Positions 20,692-26,338 of a stretch of 29,095 bases of DNA are shown here, in pieces. A model generated the notes under the pieces. That model made no database searches. It was not told the DNA's origin and saw only the letters and a list, made by a program, of their open reading frames with translations. The stretch comes from Thecamonas trahens ATCC 50062 (taxonomy: Eukaryota; Apusozoa; Apusomonadida; Apusomonadidae): the NCBI RefSeq assembly GCF_000142905.1, contig NW_013657638.1, positions 233,363 to 262,457 on the forward strand, in the 5' to 3' direction. A program made the translations under genes and the position numbers. Numbering within the stretch: position 1 is the stretch's first letter; each line of letters opens with the position of its first letter.

Positions 20692-22029
20692 ATGGCTGGC
20701 AAGACAAGCAAGAAGAGCGTGGGGAAGGCGAGTCGGGGGAAGGGCAAGGGCGGAGGCAAGGGCGGAGGCAAGGGCGGAGGCAAGGGCGGAGGCAAGGGCA
20801 AGGGCAAGGGCAAGGGCAAGGGCAAGGGCAAGGGCAAGGGCAAGACCAAGGGTAGAGGTGGCTCGTCGGAGGCCTCGTCGGCAGTCTCCAGCTCGGACAA
20901 TGATGAGACAGGCGAGTCTGGCGAGACAACGGGCGACACGTCCCTTGATACGTCCGTGGATGGGTCCGATGGCGAGTCTAGTTCTGCCGATGAGACGGAT
21001 GACGCGACGGATGATGCGACGGATGCATGTGATGGTGAGTCCGAGACGTCGAGTGTACTGGAGAGCAGCGACGACGAGACAGACACAACGACGGAGCGGT
21101 GCGAGCCGACCTCGGATGTCGTCCTCACCAATGTGTTCTCGCACTCGTCGGAAGACAACGCCAGCCGCAGCTCGCGATCGCGCAAGAGCAGCAAGAGAAG
21201 CAAGAGAAGCAAAGATAAGAGCAGCAAAGCTGACAACGAGAAGAAGCGGACACGAAAGGTTCGCCGAAAGAAGATCAAGAACGGCAAGGGTGCTCCTCCT
21301 TCAGAGCCGACAACTTGTGATGGAAGCGACGCCGGCCTGTGGTCGACTTCAGACTCGGTGGTCAAGGCGATGAAGCATGACCTCGAGACGTACGTGCGGA
21401 TGACCGCTGGCGAGCGGCGCGAGTTTTCCAAGTACTACCGCCCGGTCCGCATTCCCAACTGGCCGACGTGCCACCCAGTCGTCTCGCATCGCATTACCAG
21501 CGACGTGCCCGAGGGCGCACGGACGACGGTCCGCTGGTCGTACGCCCTCTGGTACTTTGTCATGTTTGCGTACTTTGCCAACATCGCTGCTGTCGCCTGG
21601 GCCGTCATCCGCGAGCATGACACCGGTGCCTCGGCCGGCCTGGCCACCACGTACTTTCTGGTCGGCTCGGGCCTCTCGTTTGTATTCTGGTACTGGCCAC
21701 TCTATGCCGCAGCGCGGGCGTCGGCCCCGGCGAAGCTCCCGTTCTTTGTCTTTTCGTCCATCGTCCAGATGGCCGCTCTCGGTTTCCTCGCCGTCGGCGT
21801 GCCCGGCTCCGGCGGCGGCGGTGTGTGGCTCGCCACCAACCTGCTTGACACTTCCAAGCCCGGCGGCATCGTAGGCCTCTGCGTCGGCGGACTCTTTGCC
21901 GTCCTCGCTCTCCTCCACATCCCCATCATTGTCGCCACCTACCGCACCCACTCGGCGCTCTCGCGCGCCAACTTTATCACCGAGCGCCGTCGCGAGGCCG
22001 CTGCTGCGAGGCACGCGCTCGCTGTCTAG
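20692..22029 (+). CDS. SCAMP-family membrane protein with long charged N-terminal tail
   Basis: 445 aa. The C-terminal 190 residues match secretory carrier membrane proteins, four-pass proteins of recycling and secretory vesicles: the pre-membrane PNWPTCHPVV, then four hydrophobic segments at about 282-304, 316-333, 350-370 and 392-414. The cytoplasmic loop FWYWPLYAAARA corresponds to the SCAMP CWYRPLY 'E-peptide'. The end is a short basic tail. Unlike animal SCAMPs there are no NPF repeats and no clear coiled coil at the N-terminus. Instead residues 16-50 are Gly-Lys repeats, 55-140 are Ser/Asp/Glu/Thr-rich and 157-197 are strongly basic (RSSRSRKSSKRSKRSK and RTRKVRRKKIKN). The start ATG at 20692 follows GGTGGT, with no better upstream Met. 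Single exon. The tail charge pattern suggests polyanion binding, but no function can be read from it. Confidence 0.85.
   Translation: MAGKTSKKSVGKASRGKGKGGGKGGGKGGGKGGGKGKGKGKGKGKGKGKGKTKGRGGSSEASSAVSSSDNDETGESGETTGDTSLDTSVDGSDGESSSADETDDATDDATDACDGESETSSVLESSDDETDTTTERCEPTSDVVLTNVFSHSSEDNASRSSRSRKSSKRSKRSKDKSSKADNEKKRTRKVRRKKIKNGKGAPPSEPTTCDGSDAGLWSTSDSVVKAMKHDLETYVRMTAGERREFSKYYRPVRIPNWPTCHPVVSHRITSDVPEGARTTVRWSYALWYFVMFAYFANIAAVAWAVIREHDTGASAGLATTYFLVGSGLSFVFWYWPLYAAARASAPAKLPFFVFSSIVQMAALGFLAVGVPGSGGGGVWLATNLLDTSKPGGIVGLCVGGLFAVLALLHIPIIVATYRTHSALSRANFITERRREAAAARHALAV
20743..20844 (+). repeat. In-frame GGCGGAGGCAAG / GGCAAG repeat encoding Gly-Lys tract
   Basis: Four perfect copies of the 12-mer GGCGGAGGCAAG (20749-20796) run into eight copies of the hexamer GGCAAG (to 20844), all in frame with the SCAMP-like gene. 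The 12-mer is itself GGCAAG with a GGCGGA spacer, so the tract looks like slippage of one hexamer. Confidence 0.95.
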
Positions 22030-22786
22030 ACTTGTAGCAATTCACTTTACTCACTGGCCGCGCGTTAGGTGCGCGCAGAAGCCCGGGCACTGTCGCACGG
22101 TGACGCGGTAGCTCAGCAGCCCAAACAGCGCAGCGCGGCTGCGTCGTGGCCGCCGAGGTCCTCGCATTCCGCGCCACATCAAGGTAAAGGTAGCAACCCA
22201 GCCGTTGATGAGGACAGCCAGCACTTGCGGCGATACCACCTACCGCTACTTACATTCGTAGATCTCTCTGTCCTAGAGAGCGCTCTTGGGCCAAGACGCG
22301 ATGTTTCGAGCGCACCAAATTCAAATCAACATATGGACTATAAAAAGATATATTTATGGTACTGTAAACATATAATAGTATCATCTACAACTAATATCTA
22401 CAGATTTATTGTTTGTTTTAATAAGTATTATATATTTTGATTATATTTATTGTTTTGACGCAGCTTTTTGACGTTTTTAGACGTCTCCGTGTGTGCTATC
22501 CTGCCTTTCTTTTAGCCACACCCGCCGAATCACACCCTCCTCATCTCATAGGCTCCTGCCCACCTCTGTGCACCCGCACGTCTCTCGGAGCCCAACGCAA
22601 TGCACCTATCCCTCCCTTGTATAATCGCCATAACGGTTTGTGGCCGCTTTTTCTTCCAAAAGACTGGTCTGCGTCATTGTTGCCCCGAGATTTCGCTCTA
22701 CCGATCTTCGCTCTCACGCTCCGGCGCCTGCTCCGCAAGCAGAGCACAGTACCGCTCTCTCCGCACCACCCAACCACGGCACCGGC
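22030..22786. other. Intergenic region with palindromes and an AT-rich island
   Basis: 757 bp between the SCAMP-like and the Sld2-like/RNase H genes, both plus strand. 22030-22250 is GC-rich; a small minus-strand frame (22239-22051, 62 codons) has no recognisable motif. 22258-22296 is dense in dyads: a CTCTC/GAGAG hairpin, the palindrome AGAGCGCTCT and CTTGG-G-CCAAG. The AT-rich island follows (22313-22458), then GACGTTTTTAGACGTC near 22468 and T-rich sequence before the next gene. I looked for tRNA, 5S and spliceosomal RNA signatures and found none I could support. Confidence 0.5.
22313..22458. other. AT-rich island (about 20 % GC)
   Basis: About 145 bp with many TATA/ATATT words, flanked abruptly by the usual GC-rich DNA. 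No other stretch of the window has this composition. One plus-strand frame from the ATG at 22333 stays open to a TGA at 22438, and would continue if TGA were read as Trp as in many mitochondria. Candidates are a mitochondrial DNA insertion, an AT-rich regulatory or replication element, or a mobile-element scar; the sequence alone does not decide. Confidence 0.85.
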
Positions 22787-23719
22787 ATGAGCCGCACCCG
22801 CTCCGGGACGGACCGGCTGCAGGCGCTGCGGAAAGAGCTGCTGCTGTGGGAGGCAGCGTACGCGCGCGCCACCGGTGAGCTGCCGACCGCCGCCGATATT
22901 CGCGCCAACCAAGACATGCTGCCGCGATATCGGTTGTACCGGCAGCTGAAGCGGCAGGCGGCCAAGGCTGCGCGCGCCGGAGCACCAACGCCGTCTGGCG
23001 AGCCGCCTCTCCGCGCTGCTGCGGCACCCTCCAGCCCGTCGGGCTCGGGCAGGCCCTCGGCCTCGGTCTCGCTCGACGCGCCGCCAGCGTTGGTCAACTC
23101 GGCCGGCTCCCCGCTCTCGCGCATCTCGTCAGAACCGGCGACTGCGTCGCCGTCATCTGCTGGGTCATCGTCTGCGCTGCAGCGGATGCCGGGCATGCCC
23201 GCTTCGCCTGCAGCGTCGCTTGGCGGCACTCTGTTTGCCGACGGACGGATGCACGTCATCTGCGACGCCGCGATCGCCGTCGACGCGTCGGGCCACGTCC
23301 GGGCGGCGGTGGGCGTCTTTGTTGGCGCCGACGACCCGCGCAACGTCTCACGCGTCCTCGACGACACTCATCCGTACCCGTGGAACGCCGAAGGCTGGTC
23401 GCCGGACTCTGTCGAGCGATGCGCTTCGCTGGCCGCCGCTGAGGTTGCCCTGCGCATCATCCCGCCGTCAGCCACCGTTTGCATCCACACCCACTCGCGG
23501 TTCGTTGTCAAGGCTGCCGCCAACTTTCTGCCCAAGTGGGCCAAGTCACAGTGGCGCGTCGCCGCCGGCGGGCCCATCGGCTTTGCTCGTCTGTGGAAGG
23601 CCATCTATCGCCTCTCCAAGGACCGCCTCGCCGACAAGACTCTCATCTGGCAGCACGAGAGCCACAATGCCCATTTGCCCGAGGCCATGCTCCTTGCCCG
23701 AGCCGCTCTCGGCCCGTAG
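22787..23719 (+). CDS. Sld2/RecQ4-N-like motif joined to a degenerate RNase H1 domain
   Basis: 310 aa from the ATG at 22787 (the frame is open 49 codons further upstream, but that part is not protein-like). Residues 9-56 (RLQALRKELLLWEAAYARAT..., LPTAADIRANQDMLPRYRLYRQLKR) match the Sld2/RECQL4 N-terminal pattern L-K-x-W-E-x2-F-x4-G-x2-P-x3-DI...YK-x-Y-x2-LK, known from replication initiation factors. A Ser/Pro/Ala linker (about 65-150) follows. Residues about 158-310 follow eukaryotic RNase H1 strand by strand: HVICDAAI, RAAVGVFVGADDPRNVSRVL, VCIHTHSRFVVKAAANFLPKW, LWKAIYRL and LIWQHESHNAHLPEAMLLARAAL. Of the four catalytic acids only the first Asp seems kept; the Glu aligns with Ser, the TDS Asp is His (THS), and the final Asp aligns with Met. 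The GHSG loop is also lost. It is probably a nucleic-acid binder, not a nuclease. Possible role in replication or R-loop handling is inference. Confidence 0.75.
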   Translation: MSRTRSGTDRLQALRKELLLWEAAYARATGELPTAADIRANQDMLPRYRLYRQLKRQAAKAARAGAPTPSGEPPLRAAAAPSSPSGSGRPSASVSLDAPPALVNSAGSPLSRISSEPATASPSSAGSSSALQRMPGMPASPAASLGGTLFADGRMHVICDAAIAVDASGHVRAAVGVFVGADDPRNVSRVLDDTHPYPWNAEGWSPDSVERCASLAAAEVALRIIPPSATVCIHTHSRFVVKAAANFLPKWAKSQWRVAAGGPIGFARLWKAIYRLSKDRLADKTLIWQHESHNAHLPEAMLLARAALGP

Positions 23720-23977
23720 CCTCGCCCCTCGCCCACCTTGTCCGTCAGCCTGGTATTGCTCCTGCACTGATTGAACTGCCCGCCCCATCCATCATGGCAT
23801 GCTGGCCCTGCCTGACCACCTATTGTGCCACCTTGCACCCTCGCACGGCCACCGTCCAGCGGCCGGTTGGCTGCCGGGCGGCTGGCTGCCTGGCGGCTGC
23901 CGGGCGGTTGGCACTCGGGGCGGTTGGCACACGTCCACTCCACTCCCCCCCCCCCCCCCCCCCCCTCCGGCAGCGGG
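23720..23977 (+). other. Intergenic/leader region with a C21 tract
   Basis: 258 bp between two plus-strand genes. 23860-23930 holds short GGCTGCCGGGCGG-like repeats. A 21-base C homopolymer (23945-23965) is followed by TCCGGCAG and, four bases on, the start codon of the next gene. This resembles a 3' splice site of a leader intron, as near other genes here. The donor is not identifiable. Confidence 0.4.
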
Positions 23978-26338
23978 ATGGACTCGGAGTTTGTGGCGGA
24001 CCTGGCGTTTCTGGCCGAGCTGGCAGCAGAGGAGCCCGAAGGCAATGTCAAGGACCTTGCCAACGAGTACCTGACGGCGCTGGACCTGCCGCTGGTCCGT
24101 GCCATGGCCCGCAAGCGCAAGACGAACGGCACGCTGCCGCGGGCGGACGTCTCGCTCCGCTCGCTCTCGATGACGACGGCGCTGCAAGGTGCGGCGACCA
24201 GCGAGCACGGCGGCGGTGGCGGCGACGGCGACGACGACGACGTGTCCTACGGGTCCAGCGCGCCGGCGCTGCGGCCCGAGGACCAGTTCTGGGAGTTCAA
24301 TGCCAGAGTCACCGCCGTCCGGCTAGGCAAGGTGCCCGACGACGGGCCGGACCACAACCCGTATCTGCAGCCGCATCTCCGCCGGACACTGCACCACCGT
24401 GGCTCGCTGACTGACGTCCGCTTTGCCGTCGCTCACAAGGTCCCGCCCGTCCGCGTCGAGCCGTTCTCGGCCCAGACCATGGAGCGCCAGGCCCAGTCGG
24501 AGCGCTCCGAGCGTGAGCTCAAAATCGTCAAGTCCTCTGTCGCCCGCACTATCGACTCGATCATCGCCCGTGTCTCGGCCTCGTTCCGCAAGACAGAGCA
24601 TGAGCGCAAGCGCAAGCTCTCCGAACTCGTCGACAAGTCGCGGAAGGAGCACAAGTCGCGCGAGGGCGACTCGGACCTCGAGCTCGATTCGCTTTCGGCG
24701 CTCTCGGCCATGTTTGCCACCGAGTACGTCTCCGTCTTCCTCATGCGCCTCACCGAGGCGCTGCCCAACCTTGTTCAGACCGTCATCAACAAGGTTGCCC
24801 TCCTCGACCGCTCGTCTCAGGCGCGCGCGCCCTCGTTCGGCCGCTACTCCCCGGTCTCCAACGACGGCGATGTCGAAGACTCGGACTTGGACGACGGCCG
24901 CACCTCGCGCCTCTCGCCGGTCCAGACCGCCCGCCTCGAGTTTTTTGTTCTCCTCCAGTCGGCCAAGTACGTCTACCGCAAGTTTACCCCGCACAACCGC
25001 GTCCGCTCCTCCATGCCGCCGGCCCTCCACGACTGGACCCGCGTCTCAGCCTTTTTTGAGTCATGCATCTTTGACTACAACCTTGCGCCCGAGCGGGCCA
25101 AGCAAGTCTATGCCGTCTTTCATGGCGTCGACGATCGCACCGTCGGCGCCTCGTCCGTTTTCCGCTCACCTTCGCCGCTCTCGTCGAGTAAGAAGAAGAC
25201 ATCGCCGTCGCGCTCCAGCTCTCGCGTCCGCTCCTCGTCCAAGGCTACAGCCTCACCGGCGTCGCCGCTGCGGACTCCGTCGCGGCTGCTCCACCCAGAC
25301 TCTGCACCTGAGTCTATTATGACGCGCATGCTGGCCGACAATACCCCTGTCTCGCCGCACGCCTCCGCTCTCCTCCGCCAGCTCGGCCGCATGAACGGTC
25401 TTGACGTCGCCGCCTCACCCAACGTCTCTGCCTCGTCGCTGCACGACCCGGCGTCGCCGCCACCGCCGCTCAAGCTCAACGGAAGCTTTACAGCCTCGTC
25501 GCCGATTTACGCCTCGCCCCTTCGCGCGCACCCCACGCCGCCGCGGCGCCAGCGCCACTCGCGCTCCACAGGCGGCTCTGGCTCTGGCTCGGCCAAAGAT
25601 GCCAAATCTGTCTCTGTCTCTGCCTTGGAATCCAGTCCGACCAAGGCCATGCATGCTTTGGTGAGTGGTGCTGGTGACGCCGATGATGCCGCGACCCGTG
25701 ATGGTGGTGATGGTGGCGATGGTGGTGACGGCGCAACGTCAGTCCCCATCTCCAAGTCCAAGTCCAAGTCCAAGTCCAAGGGAAAGGGCAACGGCAAGGG
25801 CAAGAGTAAGTCCAAGAGCAAGTCCAAGGGTAAGGGCAAGGGTAAGGGCAAGGGTAAGGGCGAGGGCAAGAGCAAGGACAAGTCCAAGTCCGAGCTTGCT
25901 GCGTCTGGTGCCCCAGAGTTCACCCCGGAAGCCGACAACGAACCGACGCCCGCTCCTGCCCCTCCTCCCAACAACACCCCGATCGACAAGCCTGGCGCTG
26001 CTGCCGCTGTCGAGCCTGCTTGCGAGTCGGCAAGCGTTTCCGAGCCTGATCAACCTTTGGCAACTCTGCCTGAGATGGAACAGGGCAAGGGCAAGAGCAA
26101 GGGCAAGGGTAAGGGAAAGGGTAAGGGCAAGGGCAAGGGTAAGGGTAAGGACAAGACCAAGGACAAAACCAAAGCCAAGGACAAGACCAAGGACAAGACC
26201 AGGCCAAGGCCAAGAATGACGCCAATGACGCCACCCCCCCCCCTGCCCCCGCCTCCTAAACGCTACCTCCCTCACGCAACAGGTGGCCCAGCATCTACTC
26301 GCACTTCAATACAAGGACGCTCACCTGATCAAAGGTAG
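23978..26338 (+). CDS. Unrecognised protein with Lys-Gly/Lys-Ser tracts
   Basis: 786 aa if read from the ATG at 23978, placed after a C-tract/AG; the frame is open to 23825 but upstream is repeat-like. I do not recognise a family. Residues 1-45 look helical and acidic (FVADLAFLAELAAEEPEG). Residues about 165-235 are a charged helical, possibly coiled-coil, region. About 240-275 is an amphipathic/hydrophobic stretch (MFATEYVSVFLMRL) and about 305-385 is a compact, aromatic-rich segment (EFFVLLQSAKYVYRKF, WTRVSAFFESCIFDYNL) that could be the folded core. From about 395 on it is Ser/Pro-rich disorder with two Lys-Ser/Lys-Gly blocks (codons at 25751-25888 and 26083-26200). The last 15 codons overlap, antisense, the end of the convergent PTEN-like gene, and the final 35 or so residues look unnatural, so the true C-terminus may differ through splicing or a frame error. 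Confidence 0.65.
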   Translation: MDSEFVADLAFLAELAAEEPEGNVKDLANEYLTALDLPLVRAMARKRKTNGTLPRADVSLRSLSMTTALQGAATSEHGGGGGDGDDDDVSYGSSAPALRPEDQFWEFNARVTAVRLGKVPDDGPDHNPYLQPHLRRTLHHRGSLTDVRFAVAHKVPPVRVEPFSAQTMERQAQSERSERELKIVKSSVARTIDSIIARVSASFRKTEHERKRKLSELVDKSRKEHKSREGDSDLELDSLSALSAMFATEYVSVFLMRLTEALPNLVQTVINKVALLDRSSQARAPSFGRYSPVSNDGDVEDSDLDDGRTSRLSPVQTARLEFFVLLQSAKYVYRKFTPHNRVRSSMPPALHDWTRVSAFFESCIFDYNLAPERAKQVYAVFHGVDDRTVGASSVFRSPSPLSSSKKKTSPSRSSSRVRSSSKATASPASPLRTPSRLLHPDSAPESIMTRMLADNTPVSPHASALLRQLGRMNGLDVAASPNVSASSLHDPASPPPPLKLNGSFTASSPIYASPLRAHPTPPRRQRHSRSTGGSGSGSAKDAKSVSVSALESSPTKAMHALVSGAGDADDAATRDGGDGGDGGDGATSVPISKSKSKSKSKGKGNGKGKSKSKSKSKGKGKGKGKGKGEGKSKDKSKSELAASGAPEFTPEADNEPTPAPAPPPNNTPIDKPGAAAAVEPACESASVSEPDQPLATLPEMEQGKGKSKGKGKGKGKGKGKGKGKDKTKDKTKAKDKTKDKTRPRPRMTPMTPPPPLPPPPKRYLPHATGGPASTRTSIQGRSPDQR
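25751..25888 (+). repeat. In-frame TCCAAG/GGCAAG hexamer repeat (first block)
   Basis: Degenerate hexamers of TCCAAG, GGCAAG and GGTAAG encode alternating Ser-Lys then Gly-Lys. It is the same hexamer family as in the SCAMP-like gene and at 26083-26200. Confidence 0.85.
26083..26200 (+). repeat. In-frame GGCAAG/GGTAAG hexamer repeat (second block)
   Basis: About eleven Gly-Lys hexamers pass into ACCAAGGACAAG-type units encoding Lys-Asp-Lys-Thr. The unit also contains GGTAAGG, which could be mis-scored as a splice donor. Confidence 0.85.

Noticed and set aside
22060-22310. A tRNA or other small structured RNA (GGTAGCTCAGC and TTTCGAG words, hairpins)
   Set aside because: The words resemble tRNA A and B boxes only partly, spacing is wrong and no cloverleaf or known snRNA, 5S or SRP signature could be built.
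22069-22440. 123-codon plus-strand frame running into the AT-rich island
   Set aside because: Composition changes abruptly inside it and no motif is visible; it is more likely a chance frame joining two unlike sequences.
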